Assembly: GCF_902713425.1 (NCBI RefSeq)
Contig: NC_081211.1
Location: 17,051,936-17,115,935 of the forward strand
DNA: 64,000 nt
Source: Acipenser ruthenus
Lineage: Eukaryota; Chordata; Actinopteri; Acipenseriformes; Acipenseridae
Direction: 5' to 3'
A program made the translations under genes and the position numbers. The notes below the pieces were generated by a model, which worked only from the letters and a program-made list of their open reading frames with translations, was not told where the DNA came from and ran no database searches. Shown in pieces: positions 41,575-60,743 of this stretch. Each line of letters starts with the position of its first letter. Within the stretch, counting starts at the first letter, position 1.

Positions 41575-42699
41575 TAAGTGGCGAGTAGGTTTCAAAAGAA
41601 AAGCAGGAAGCTTGTATCCTTGAAACAACCTTTGGAGGGTATAAATCAAAGTGGCTGTCAACAAGGCATGTTTTCAGAAAACAGGCTGCGCAAAAGGTTT
41701 TGTTTTAATATGAAACTGAAGAGGAGAGCCGTGGCAGACAGTGAAAGTGTTATTTCCAGAGGTAATCCTGGGTGCCGGGGCATAGCCTGATACTGTAGAG
41801 CAAGACGCTTCTATATTTGATCACAATTTACCTCTTATAAGTTTATATTTATTTATAGTTAATTTGGGTTCTTAGTCCGAACAATAGGCTACACTTTGGT
41901 TTCAAGAACCAACCATTACTTTACAATTGTAAATAATATGCAAAGTGTGCATTATCCTGTTGAAATGTTAGAGCTGCAGTCCATTGGAGGAGCTCTCCAG
42001 CATGTTTTGTACCAGCCTGCAACTGTTGTAGTGGCTGTGGGATTTGAAACAAACCGGTTCTTAAGTCTCAATTTCTCCTCCCTCAAGCAGACCCAATACA
42101 AGTGAAGTACTCAGTAATGTGAAAGGATGCAGTCTGAAGAGTTGGTGCTTGACTGGACATCGTTTGTGAAAATGGTACACAAGCTCAGTCACCTGAACCA
42201 AACTGCCTGGGTTTAGTTTGAAATATATTTTGTACATAATGTAAGAAGGTGTTTGTCTCCTATGCCTCTGTTGAAATCTCAGCTGTGTAGTTGTTTACTG
42301 TAAAACCATCATATAGAAAACAAAAAAAAATCTGCTTTGTTTCTTTGCCTAACATTTTTGAAAGGTTTAGCGTACTGAAGCGTAGCAAATGCAGTGAATT
42401 CATAATAAACACAGCCACAGACACACATGGTATGTCACAGCATTGTGAGAGTGGGGCATGTGTAGTACATGCATGGGCAGCAAGGTAAGCTGTTCTTGAC
42501 AATATCAAAGTTTACCATGGTAAATTTGACAGTAATTGTTTAGTTTCCTCAGGCTTTTGCCGAGGAATTATAATTTGGGTGAAATCGTATTTAAACAGCG
42601 TTTCACGTGCAGCTGCAACAGGTTTGTGATGTTTTTTGCAGCTAACCTCCGTGTACCCACAATGCAACACGTCCCTCTGGGTGCCTTTTTTAGTTCCGT

Positions 42700-49705
<7,006 letters not shown>

Positions 49706-49759
49706 TTGTTTTCTACGAAAATGAAGAGAACTGTTGGAGCTTTGAATAAAAACTAATAT

Positions 49760-50870
49760 TTGAAATGTGTGTTTTGTTTTTTGTGTGAAGTGATGGTGGA
49801 AGTATTTGTCTTGAATATTCTCACTTGGGTAGTGTCACGATTATGAAGGAGTATCAAGGGTGATGGAGGAGCCGGGAGCTGCTGACTCCTGGAAGGGTTC
49901 TTGCATGTGCTATGTTGTGTGGGTAAAGTTCTATACCTTGATGGACTGGTGTTACAGGGTGTGTATCTTGTGTAAGGTGCTTTTTCCAAAAATCGTGAAT
50001 TCTGATCTACATGTGCAAAGTGATGTTCAAAGCGAGAACCCTTGTGTGTAGATAAAAATAATTAGGATTATCCCTGAGTGACTTGTTTGTAGAAGCGCAT
50101 TGGCGTGGTGCACAGAGTCAGTGTTACAGCGCAGGTTCATGCTGTGTCTTTGCTGGGGACTCCGAAGGGAGCGTTGCATTTGCTCAGGCTCTCCTGTGGG
50201 TTGGGGAGGTAAAACTGGCAGGGCCTGTTTCTCATCGCTCAAACCGTGCTGGCTAGCCACCCAGTGAGCTCAGAGCAGACACCTGCAGGGCTGGCCTTTG
50301 TCCTCCACACATCTGCTCTCAAGTTTCTGGGTGAAAAAGGAAGCTGGCTTGGTTTCGGAATAGGAGGACTCCCACTGAATCTTCTGGTCTCCTGAGACAT
50401 GTGGGGCGTCCCCCTCTCTTGAGAACCACTGGGTAAATGATGAATTAGCTCCTACAACACTTCATATTACCTGCTCATGTATAGTTTACTTTTAGTTGTT
50501 GTGAAAACAAGTCTTTGAAGATTCTGATGAATGTAAATTAAAGATTACTAAAAAACAAGCTTGGTTTCTTATTAACAGTCAAAGTTGTTAATAGTGGAAA
50601 ACACTAGTGGAGGCTTTGAGTAAATTGTTGATGCTGATAACATAGATTTAGTGTAACTCCTGAATGGGTCTAAGACTTCTGCACAATGTATAAGATAATT
50701 GCCCTAGAATTTTAGGATTGAGACAAGATATATATATTTAGTCAGCCATAATAGTAGTACATAGCACTTGCAGTACATTCTATTGTTTTAAGACTTCCTT
50801 AATCCTGTGAGGCATGGACACAATGAGCCACTGAAGGGGCGAGTTGTCCTTTAGTTTCCTCCATGCAGTC
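49760..50870 (+). other. RACK1 downstream region with SINE and Tc1-like relic
   Basis: After the RACK1 poly(A) signal there is no gene. A SINE of the 39326 type lies at about 50080-50430. A Tc1-like relic starts near 50700 (terminal-like text GCCCTAGAATTTTAGGATTG) and runs to 50870, where another element interrupts it. Confidence 0.6.
50080..50430 (+). repeat. Long SINE, second copy
   Basis: Shares GGGGACTCCGAAGGGAGCGT, CACCCAGTGAGCTCAGAGC and CACCTGCAGGGCTGGCCTTT with the copy at 39326-39745. Its 3' end stops after CACTGAATCTTCTGG. Confidence 0.75.
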
Positions 50871-52595
50871 TGTAACGGTTGCCTATCTGGGGTGCCAGGC
50901 AAATGCATAATCTACCATATTTAATTGTCACCAAACCGCTACTAGGACATAGTAATTCACTTTTCCATATGTGACACCACTACATCCTATATATGCCCAG
51001 GGAATAATAACTGTGTAATTGAAAATAAATAAATAATTAACAAACAGGACAGAAGAGGTAAACAGCTAGGAGAAGAAGCATTGAGGAACCATACCATCCT
51101 CAAGCATTTATTACGCTCTACAAATAACAAGCAGGCCTTTTGGTTACTGACAGTGAACTAACAGGAAAATATACTAGTTAATTACATCAATTGACCAATC
51201 ACACTATTAATTGGTTATACGGACAACAACAATAAATATATTGCACAGCATTGTTATATATTACACTCAAATAAGTTACATATATATATATATATATATA
51301 TATTTGCACAATTAAACTTGTTACACATATTGCACACAAGTAGCTAATAAATATATTGCACGTAACATTAAACAGTTAGCACATAATCACACTATTAATT
51401 GGTTATACTGAGCCCAACAGGTAATTATATTGCACATCACTATATATTGCGCAACCAGTTATAGTGTACTCAAATAAGTTATTGAACCTAATAAGTTATA
51501 CATATATATTTGCACACTTAATAAACTTGTTACACATATTGCATGCAAGTAACTAATAAATATACTGCACATAACATTTTAAATAGTTAGCATATAATAG
51601 ATTAGTTAATCATCAATTAAATAATAGTTATCTATTGATTTGTCTCAAACCACCAATTTAAAATCACAAGTAGCATTCAAATTTCAAATTTAAGTGATCA
51701 ATTAATCATGATTTAGAAAAGACCATCCATTATGCTATATTGTTTATAATTTGTCCTTAACTGACACTATTCTTAACTTGCAATAGTCGATAAAAACTAG
51801 AGTCAATGGCCCATTTATGCTATGCAAATATAGAAATAATAAAACTATATAGCATAACTAATAAGGTTGCAATGCATTGCAATACAGGAAAATAATTTAC
51901 AATTATATAGCATGTAATCCAACAAACAATATATTAAATGTTGCACAAGAGTTCCAGCACGTTTATCCAAAGAAGCAGGAGAAATGAAAGAAACAGAAAT
52001 AAAGTGCATCTGTGTTTAAGAACAAATCCCAGTAAATGTCCATTAGTTTAAGAGCAATAAAACTAGTAGTACGCTCTCCTTTTCCACCGTAATAAAGAAT
52101 CAGCATGAAATAGTCAAGACAGTTCGATGAAAATGCAATTGTCCATATCAGGAAAAACTATAAACAAAAGTTTATTTTCTCAAACCCGATGTAGATTCGG
52201 CAGCACACGTCTCCCCAGCTTCCACAGGCACTCCAGTCACAGCTCTCACCGCAACGCGGCAACACAGCTCAATCGAACAGTTCGTTGTTTTTCTTTATTC
52301 TGTAAAACATCCAACAGCTATACTTGCAAAACAAACAAAACACAGCTAAACTTGTTGTCTTCAGTAGCGTGCCGCCATATTTTCAAAACTTTCATCTTTC
52401 TCTGTCTCTCTCTTGCTCAACTCAACCATATCTCCCGCAACACACCTTGCGCACAACGTCTTTTTTTTTTCTCCCGTCCTGCAACAGTGCTAGCTTTATA
52501 CCCCTGCCCCTGCAATCCCAATGTTACGTAATCATTTTTTCTAAAGGAAGCAAGTAATATATAGCCAAGCACCGACACATTTACCTATCGTCACA
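50871..52595 (-). mobile_element. Probable solo LTR (fossil), nested in a Tc1-like relic
   Basis: Bounded on the plus strand by TGTAACGG and CGTCACA and flanked by the direct repeat AGTC (50867-50870 and 52596-52599), as expected for LTR integration. On the minus strand a TATAAAGC box lies about 100 bp inside the 5' end. It contains an AT-rich duplicated region. There is no internal coding part, so this looks like a single LTR left by recombination. Family unknown (LTR retrotransposon or retrovirus-like). It is younger than the Tc1-like relic it interrupts. Confidence 0.55.
51190..51600 (+). repeat. About 200-bp AT-rich tandem duplication
   Basis: Two diverged copies, beginning near 51193 and 51387, share CACACTATTAATTGGTTATA, CTTGTTACACATATTGCA and AGCTAATAAATATATTGCAC. 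It lies inside the probable LTR and includes a short TA tract. Confidence 0.75.
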
Positions 52596-53768
52596 AGTCT
52601 TTACACTTGATTCCAGTTAGTTTGGGTTGCATGGTTGACTTCTCATGATTTCTTGTCCTAGCAGACCCCACACGTTCTCAATAGGATTGAGATCAGGTGA
52701 ATTTCCAGGTTGAAATGGCAGTGGTGTGACGCTGTCGTCTAACCATTTCTGCACTTGACAGCTCCATGTCAAGGGGCTCTGTCATCTTGGAGTAGAAATC
52801 ACTGTAGGGATCCTGTTCCTTTGGCAGAAAAGCATCCTCAGATATGGAGTTTCCAGATGCTTCGTCATTGGGACGGTACAATCTGGCTTGTATCTTTCTC
52901 CTTTGCGCCTTTGAACTCTTAATCCACCACGGATTCCAGAATAACTGAAGGGGGACTCAGAGAATGACTTTGTATGTGCAGCAAAAGTTCAGGTGATCTC
53001 TGATGTTTTTCTTGCTCAGAAGGGGCTTCTTAGCAGGCCTCGCTGACACCAGACCTTTCTCCAAGAGACTCCTTCAGTCCAACTTCTTTCCACATGCTTC
53101 ATTAAGTGGACACTACTGGCCATCCTGTTTATCCAATGTGAATGGTATAGGTGGTGATCCTGGTGAACAGTGCTGGCTTTTGGGCATCCAGACCTGGGAC
53201 AGCTTTCAGTCTTCTTTTAAAAACCTCTCAGAGATGCCATTCCCCATGCATTATTATTTTACAGCAATAACCCTGTCTGTATCCGTCACAGACCAGTTTG
53301 GCACACACGTCATTCTTTATGCTTGTAAATCAGTGTACATTTAATAGGCATAAAGAAAGTACATCTGCAGTAATGATACATTGATCACAGCTATTGCACA
53401 TATTGGGTCTCTATAAATCTGTAACTAGATACAGGATGGATGTGCTTTTGGCATTACCAGGTTGACTATTAAAAGTTTAGCCTATTTGCTTAACTCATTA
53501 CCACTATTAAGCAATTTTTTTGCACATTATTAAATATCACTATTAGAAGAATCATGTTTCCAGACAGATTTAAAAAAACAAAACACAACATATTGCAAGG
53601 ACTCCCATCTTAAGCAAGGACTTTAGGTTCTGAGCTGAAAAAATATTTGTCACATGGGCAAAATGTGACTTCTGTAAAGAGCAGATAAGTTTTATGAACA
53701 GTGGCCTCGGCCCGAACAACACCACCGGACCACTGTTCAAAGGATCCCAATGTAACCTGAACCCAACC

Positions 53769-53769
53769 T

Positions 53770-53807
<38 letters not shown>

Positions 53808-54478
53808 ACACATTAAATTGCACTAGCACATATTTTATTAACACAGGTTAAAATCACAACACAATGCATAAGCAATAAGGAGGATGGTTCAGTAACCCAA
53901 ATCAAACCTCCCCCACAAGAAAGATATGCCAAAACAGTCTACACAGTGCTCATACTAAATATTGCAACGAGTTCCGGTGCCCCTTAGTATATTCGAACAA
54001 CCCTACCAGCGTATGCCACCTTCTCTCCCCAGCCCCACGACACTATATTATTCTAATCAAAACAGTACTTATGTAAAAACACAGTACTTTTCTTTCCACG
54101 TCGCCAGCTGGTTACTTGCTGGTCTCCTCCGACTTCTCTCCCTCGTTGCTAGCCTCCTCTCCCAGGCCAGGTCGGCTCCTCCCCCGTGGCGCCGTTCCTT
54201 ACCCCCGAGTTCCCAAACGAACTGCTGGCTTTCATAATCTCTCCTCCAAGTTCTGTTTCTCTCGTCCGAATTGTTGTCTCTGCTGGTGTGGCTACACACC
54301 GCAGACCGCGTCCTCAGGCTTGGCAATCGCCCGATTGCGCCTCCAACCCTGTTTTATAGGGCCGCCTATTACCAGCAACAGAGTCACACACGCAGGTGCC
54401 GCTGATTACCAATCTAAAGTATCTCAGGGCAATCACTCTAGTCGTTTAACACATGTATGACACTGACATGCTGTTACA
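53769..54478 (-). mobile_element. Probable solo LTR (fossil)
   Basis: On the minus strand it starts TGTAACAGCATG and ends TGTTACA, inverted heptamers of the TG...CA type. A TATAAAACAGG box lies about 125 bp from its start, followed by a GC-rich leader-like region. A (CA)n tract marks the low-coordinate end. No matching target duplication is evident, so the borders are tentative. It has no internal coding part. Confidence 0.45.
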
Positions 54479-54689
54479 GTTTATTTGAAATAAGACACTT
54501 GTTTTAATAAGTAGCATGTTCAGTCTCATCTGTTACACTATCGTGCAATTCAAGGTTTACATTTTTACCATATTTTAATAAATTAAACAAAATGTTAGGT
54601 GTTTTGAAAACCTATTACGTCAAGCCTCCTTGTTGTCAAGAATGTTGAGTTTGTAATGACCCGAAAGGCTTGCCGTAGACAGTAGCATC

Positions 54690-54769
54690 ACTGTGTTGCG
54701 TTTCCCAGCAACCGGGTAAACGACAAAACAGCACGGGGGCTTGTGGAGGGTGTATTAACCAACAGGAAG
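54690..54769 (+). promoter_or_regulatory. NME5 promoter with RFX X-box-like site and probable 5' UTR exon
   Basis: GTTTCCCAGCAAC at 54700-54712 fits the RFX X-box (GTNRCC-N-RGYAAC) with one mismatch. RFX factors drive ciliary genes, which fits NME5. A likely non-coding exon of about 54720-54769 would end at the donor AAG|GTAACG and join the acceptor at 55480-55481, just before the ATG. Confidence 0.5.
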
Positions 54770-55485
54770 GTAACGTTAAAGCAATTCCAAAATTTAATAA
54801 CATACGATGTAAAAAGCTGACGAGAGATTTTGTAGCAGTATATGTATTTGTGGCACAGACTAGCTTTGTTTTACTATAAAAACGTGTGACGTAGTCTCGT
54901 TTAATTGCACACCTCAGTATGTATACTTCATTCGGCAACCACATTTAAAGTTTAATCCTAATTGAGTATATACTTTAAGTTTGAATATATTTTCTGTTGC
55001 AGACTTATCAATTCATACTGTAGGTAGGGTATAGTTTATATTGTCTGGACACCTGACAACCAGTGAGTGTACAGTAAACGTTACTAGTGCAACTTGATTT
55101 TTTCAATAATGAGTTGTTTACGTATTTAAACGAATATATTTAGTTTTATTGTAAGACATTCTCCATATCTACTCGTAACAGCAGTTGCATTGTAATTTTA
55201 ATGTAACCATACTTACAATAATACATACCATCACTAGACACTTTGGTTTATTATAATAAACGTAGTCGCGTCCTATATATGGTATAAGTGATTACTGTAC
55301 ATGGGCAAAATAGAGAATAGTAGATTAAGTGAATATCACTTAAGTGCGTAAAGTAAGTGAGCCGAGCATCTGATCCTTATAGTGTTTTCATCGATGATAT
55401 GAGTGAGCGGACACAATGTGTGCTTGTTGAAAATGCTCACTCTTAGCGGCTTAGTTACCCACTTTAACTAATCTATTATAGGGTA
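54770..55485 (+). other. Probable NME5 5' UTR intron
   Basis: AT-rich sequence between a possible donor (54770) and the acceptor TATTATAG ending at 55481. I recognise no repeat or RNA gene. Confidence 0.4.
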
Positions 55486-58151
55486 ATGGAAAACGACAAA
55501 GCACACATGGAGCGGGAGTTGTCCCATCCTCACATTTATGTCGAAAGGACTTTGGCTTTGATTAAGCCAGATGCTGTTGACAAAGAAGAAGAAATCGAAG
55601 ACATTATATTGCAAGCAGGATTTACCATTGTACAGGTAGGTAGGTGTGTGTTATAAATTGTTTTGCATAATTACTTAACTATTGGAGGTGGAGACAGACA
55701 GTCTATCAAGTGCATTATGTAACTAGATATAGTTTCTTGTACCAAACACAAAATGAAAGATCAGGCTAACAATACATATATTAAAAAGCTGTCTTTGTGT
55801 CTGTACACATGTTGCTACAGAGATAGTTACAAAGGATTGTGATACACCAATATGCATTACAGGTAAATACAACCCTGTTAAAGAATCCCATGAGCAGATA
55901 ATAGCATTGCAAGAAAGCAGGTCTAAGTACATTTTCTTGCCATTTTTCAGAAAAGAAAGGTAAACCTGAGCCCGGAACAATGCAGTGACTTCTACGCAGA
56001 ACAGTACGGCAAACTGTTCTTCCCAAGCTTAACCGCCTTCATGAGTTCTGGTCCAACCATTGCTATGATCCTTGCCAGAGACAAAGCCATTGCCCACTGG
56101 AAAACACTGATTGGCCCTCCAAACAGTGCAAAAGCAAAAGAAACACATCCAGACAGGTACGAAAACAAATGCACTAGTAAGCAACAGGCTTTGCTTAAGA
56201 TGAGTAAAGATTTCTTTTAAATAACTCATTGCCTGTTATGTGTAATAAAACATGTATTGATTTTAGTTTACGGGCAATCTATGGGACAAGTGATCTAAGG
56301 AATGCAGTGCATGGCAGTGACTGCTTTTCTGCAGCAGAGCGGGATATAAAGTTTATGTTCCCTGATGGTAAGTATTGTACAATAATGATTTATTTGTTTG
56401 ACAGTTATCCATGTGTCTAATATAAAGCGGCATTGTAATTTTAAGTTTAACACTAAAGTATATCTTTACCACTACATTACACAGATTGCTTTACCACTAT
56501 GAGTCAAATAGACATGTTACTCTTACTACGTAATAGAAACTACATCGTCAAGCTCAGGAAGCAAAACAGAAATTCTAAAAGCATTTTTCACCATGGTGTT
56601 AGTATATTCATATCATTTTATAGCTGATATCTACAGGGTTATATACGATAGGTTACAAACTTTTAAATATGTAACAAATATATTTTAATAGTATGGGCAA
56701 CTACACTTTTTTAAATTCTTCATCCACAGTATGAGAAAAAAATAGAAATGCTGTTTCCACCCGGTCTTGAACCGGTTATCTTTCGCATGTTAGGCAAACG
56801 TGATAACCGCTATGCTATGGAAACTTGCCAGTGACATAGTTCACTTTAGCTCCATGTAGTTTGCTCCATGTAGTTTCTGTAGTGTGCTCATCACGTTCAC
56901 CTCCCACGGGAAAGGTCTCCGAGGGGAAACAAAGTTATTATTATTATTATTATTATCTATAATCTGAATAGCAATGTGTCCGCTTGATACTCTGTGCATT
57001 CTATACAAATATGTTCAAACCTAGAGTTCCCTGGTTGCTTCAGGAAAAAGAGCCATATAGCAAGCTCCTCTTTAATTGGGAACACAGCCCATCCTAGCAG
57101 GATCACAGAGAATTACAAGGGTAAAACATAGCTGGTATTTACTTGTTCCAGGCTGTAGCTGTTCAAAATAACTGTTCTGCTTGTGTTTCATGGAAATACA
57201 TTAAAATACATTCCTATTCAGATTATAGACAGGGTCATCATCATGTTTATTCAATTGCCTCTGGAGGTCAATTAAATTGTATTTCATAATCTCTACCATT
57301 CACTTTCATTAGCGTGCAATAGCAGGACACAGTTTCAATAAAATTCAATGTGTAATTTTTTATTAATTATTTAATACCATGCTTTATTTCTAGCTATTAT
57401 TGAACCTATCCCAGTAGGACAATCTGCGAAAGATTACCTTGGAAGATTTGTAAATCCTACTCTCTTAGCTGGACTGACAGAACTTTGTAAAAAGAAGCCG
57501 TCAGACCCCTTTGTAAGTGGATTATTCAGTACTTTTGAAAATGTACAGTACATTAAAATATTGTAGGATTTTTATTAATGAGAAGAAATTCTATTGACTG
57601 CAGAAACAAAATCAAATAGCCTTAAAATAAAAAAATGCTTTCAAATCCTTTTAAAATTCTTTGTTTGCTTCATTTTCTTCTGTACCGTGTGTAAGTTAAT
57701 CTATAAGAAACAAGGCCATTGCTAAAATGCTTGTCTACTTGACTTACTTGAATTGTTTCTTATACTTTCACATTAGAATTCTGATTTAGGGTTTTGAAGT
57801 TAAGAATATAGAAAGCTCACTCCCTAAAAAGGTACAGGGTCCTACTAGCTGTAACACAGAAAGTCAATGGAGAGAGATATACTTCCAATTGTATATTGTG
57901 GTAAGCTTGGTTCAGGTGGGTGACTGGACTAATAGTTTATCTGACCTGTCACACCATCCTTCAGATCATTCCCTTTATCCCAAAACTACTGGAGCTTTAC
58001 CTGATGACTCTTCATTGCACCATGGGCTGTTTGTGGATGGCACTGATTTGTCTTTTCTTTTCTACAGACCTGGCTAGCTGATTGGCTGATTGATCATAAT
58101 CCAAATAAGCCAATGGTGGAAGACAGAATGGTGATTGAAGAAGCTGATTAA
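55486..58151 (+). CDS. nme5: NME/NM23 family member 5 (radial-spoke nucleoside diphosphate kinase-like protein)
   Basis: Five coding exons give 219 aa: 55486-55635, 55951-56156, 56267-56367, 57394-57512, 58068-58151. An NDPK domain runs from about residue 17 (RTLALIKPDAV) to about 152. It contains the active-site signature NAVHGSD with His134. A DPY30-like helix pair follows (about 160-200: SAKDYLGRFVNPTLLAGLTE, DPFTWLADWL). That fusion and the 219-aa length define NME5, a component of ciliary and flagellar axonemes (radial spokes) needed for motile cilia and sperm. The signature histidine is intact, but kinase activity is doubtful in the family. An alternative ATG seven codons downstream (HMERELS) exists, and the upstream one is kept because it follows the acceptor directly. 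A poly(A) signal AATAAA is at 58193. An X-box-like site lies upstream. Confidence 0.95.
56752..56824 (-). tRNA. tRNA-Val (AAC), diverged, inside NME5 intron 3
   Basis: 73 nt on the minus strand. It has an acceptor stem GTTTCCA/TGGAAAC, an A box TAGCATAGCGG fitting the consensus, anticodon AAC in CCTAACATG and a T arm CCGGTTCAAGACCGG. Compared with the copy at 60387 it carries many changes, and the B box is weakened, so it may be a decayed gene. Confidence 0.65.
56873..56931 (+). pseudogene. tRNA-Val-derived fragment lacking the T arm
   Basis: GTTTCTGTAGTG, ATCACGTTCACCT and GGAAAGGTCTCCG align to tRNA-Val, followed directly by GGGGAAAC. The D arm is shortened and the T stem-loop is missing. 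A (TTA)n tract and a 27-bp segment shared with 59157 follow. Confidence 0.65.
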
Positions 58152-58199
58152 AACAAGAGCACGTGACCTGCTATTTCATAGAACCATCAGTTAATAAAA

Positions 58200-60386
58200 A
58201 GTTATTGTCATCACCCCAGCCATTTAATATTTATTAGGAGATGCACTTTTGGGGTTTCAGAAACAAAAGCCAGTGAGTGACATACTCAATTCAAGAAGAA
58301 CTTAATACTGTAATTTACTGCACATGCGGTTGTACATACATTCAGACATGGATTAGCTGTACAGGTTAAAGACCTTTTGGGTGTATTTGTCAACACAAAG
58401 CACACTGAATACATTCCTCAAGACAGTTTTAACTGTGTGGACAAAATTTCACACCTGAACCCTGCTGGTCACCTAGGCATGTTATAAGTACAATCCACAA
58501 GCCATGTTCTATGTAAGCAAAACAACATTTAAAAGAGGTTGCCTTTTATCCCCTCATTATATCTGTGTACAGGATGAACCTACAGCTGTCCTATTTTCTC
58601 AGTTGGTTCATTATGTAGCAGTGTAATTACACTGATGAAGGCATTCCTGTCTGCTTCACTTAGATTCTCAGTTTCTGAGATGTTTTTTAAAGTTATGGAT
58701 GAATAGTAATAAAAAATATTAAAATTGCACAAATACTTCTTTGTTACTATAAGTGATGTGTAAATATATACAGTTTCAATGATTAAAAACATTTCACATA
58801 CACAAAAACAGAAAAGAATGTCTAGTTTGCCCCAGTTTCATGAAGATACATCTTCATTTAATATCTATGGCTTCTCAACAAGAGAACAGGAAAAAAAGAT
58901 TACGATTTTTAAACAAATTACTGCTAATTAGTCAACAGATAGTAAACTTTGTAACATGATATATGCAAAGAATTCAGTTCTGTAGTAAGCTGAGCTGGTG
59001 CTCAACTTAGTACAGAACTAAGGAGTTTGTTTCATTTGACCAATGTTTAGAACATTGCTTTAGAGTAAGTGTTTTGTTTAAGAGGTACTCAAAATAGCTT
59101 CTCTACTCAGGTTTTTTAGTGTAGTGGTTATCACGTTCGCCTATAATTTTTTTAAAAATCTATAATCTGAATAGCAATGTGTCTGTCTGATATGATGCAA
59201 TTTTTCAAAATGTATTTACATGAAACACAAGCAGGACAGTTATTTGTAGCTGGTGGTGGTGCCAGACTTTCCCTGATGAGGGGCACTGTGTGTGGGCACG
59301 CATGAAACACAGACCAGTGGAGCAGTGTAAACAGCAGGCATTTAAACACCTTATATGTAAATGGGGAGTAGGATTGTTCAACACACGCATTCCGTTACCA
59401 AACACTCATCATCTTGTAACACTAAGACTTGAAACATGCTGAAACATGTGTTACCATTCATGTCATGTGTGTCCGAGTCAGTATATAGCTAAGCCTTTAG
59501 GTAGGATAGTAAAGCTAAACACATACTTTGTAGACAGCCATTTTATATTCTTTACCAATATATTCTTTATCAATCCAAATCCTGTACATGGTCCTTTTCT
59601 TTTTTGTTTGTTTTACAAAACAAACATTGAATTTTTTTTTAAGTCATTTAAACGATGTGGGATAATAATTCTTCTTCTTCTTCATAGTAGTAATAGGAGT
59701 ATTATTATTTGTGGTAGTAATAGTATTGTTGTTGTTCACTTTAAAATGTGAATAACCAGTATACTTTAAATATATAACCTGCTTCCATATTTGTTATATT
59801 GCATTAATTGATCCGTAGAAATTAACTTTTTTTTTTTAAACGGAATTGGTGTTTTTTTCCATAATGGCAATGTTATCGATTATATTATAAGGGGAAAATG
59901 TTTGGCAACGAGACAAAGGTAGGAAACAAATTTGTATACAGCCTGAGATCACAGTAATGAAGAAATGACAAGCGTATGGACAGAGTATTAGTTTACAAAT
60001 GTTTATTAAAACGTTGCGTTTTTGGAACATTGATCAACTTCAGTTAATGGAACACAAATAGGCATGCGAGACTGCGCGATGTTTTTAAACACCGAAAACA
60101 ATTTTGAGTAACAAAGTGATTAATTGGCATAATAATTGTGCAAAAAAAGTGCTTGGTAAAGTTATAAGCTCAATAATATAAATGTGTCCAGTAGATAATT
60201 TAGTGGTAATATTAAAAATAGCGATACAGGGATCTTCCTTCTAAGTTGAGTATTTTGTTCTGAGAGGGTGAATATTATATTTGTTTATAGTTTTATAATG
60301 TGTTCTGTAACATGGTATATTTAATTGACATTGAATTGCTTTGTGTAATATTACGTTTTTAAACTAATAACTTAAAAAATATTATA
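58200..60386 (+). other. NME5 downstream region
   Basis: No gene is recognised. It contains the tRNA-Val 5' fragment at 59108-59142 and AT-rich sequence. The short frames on both strands have no family likeness. Confidence 0.55.
59108..59185 (+). pseudogene. tRNA-Val 5' half with a duplicated flank
   Basis: TAGTGTAGTGGTTATCACGT and TCGCCT match the 5' half of tRNA-Val up to the anticodon loop, then the sequence leaves the tRNA. ATCTATAATCTGAATAGCAA follows at about 59157 and also follows the fragment at 56873 (from 56955). The two loci therefore derive from one duplicated segment. Confidence 0.65.
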
Positions 60387-60459
60387 TGTTTCCGCCCGGT
60401 CTCGAACCGGGGACCTTTCGCGTGTTAGGCGAACGTGATAACCACTACACTACGGAAAC
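60387..60459 (-). tRNA. tRNA-Val (AAC)
   Basis: Complete 73-nt cloverleaf on the minus strand: acceptor GTTTCCG/CGGAAAC, A box TAGTGTAGTGG, anticodon loop CCTAACACG (AAC), B box GGTTCGAGACC and discriminator A. A run of six Ts follows 3' on the minus strand (60374-60379) as a Pol III terminator. The stems are intact, so it looks functional. Confidence 0.95.
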
Positions 60460-60670
60460 GTATTCTTTGTTGTTTTGTTTTTAGCCAGTATATTTTATCG
60501 GCAAATTAACGCTACTACTACTAAATGGGATAAACAGACATATTCCCACTGAAAAGTATAGACTATTAAAGTGATGATACGGCTGTACTTAGAAAATGAA
60601 CTAAACACGTGCATCACCAGCGACCTGTAGCACTTGCTGTGTTCAGTACTTGAGAGCTACTTTCAATGAA

Positions 60671-60743
60671 GTTTCCGTAGTGTAGTGGTTATCACGTTCG
60701 CCTCACACGCGAAAGGTCCCCGGTTCGAAACCGGGCGGAAACA
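60671..60743 (+). tRNA. tRNA-Val (CAC)
   Basis: Complete 73-nt cloverleaf: GTTTCCG/CGGAAAC acceptor, A box TAGTGTAGTGG, anticodon loop CCTCACACG (CAC), B box GGTTCGAAACC and discriminator A, followed at once by a T run (terminator). It is divergent from the AAC gene 210 bp away. Confidence 0.97.

Larger units (their letters stand above)
50700..53260 (-). mobile_element. Tc1-like relic interrupted by an LTR
   Basis: The left part (50700-50870) and the right part (52596 to about 53260) read as one minus-strand Tc1-type transposase region. ATCCTGTGAGGCATGGACAC is on the left; GACCCCACACGTTCTCAATA and GGATTGAGATCAGGTGAATT are on the right. Between them lies a 1725-bp insertion with a 4-bp duplication. 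The transposase has no open frame. The outer right boundary is uncertain. Confidence 0.6.
56368..57393 (+). other. NME5 intron 3
   Basis: Intron hosting the tRNA-Val copies at 56752 and 56873 and a short (ATT)n tract near 56936-56958. Nothing else is recognised. Confidence 0.6.

Noticed and set aside
52127-52560. 134-aa Ser/Cys-rich frame
   Set aside because: It lies within the probable LTR, has no family likeness and is of chance length.
54069-54460. GC-rich frames on both strands
   Set aside because: They fall in the leader-like part of a probable LTR. No conserved motif is seen.
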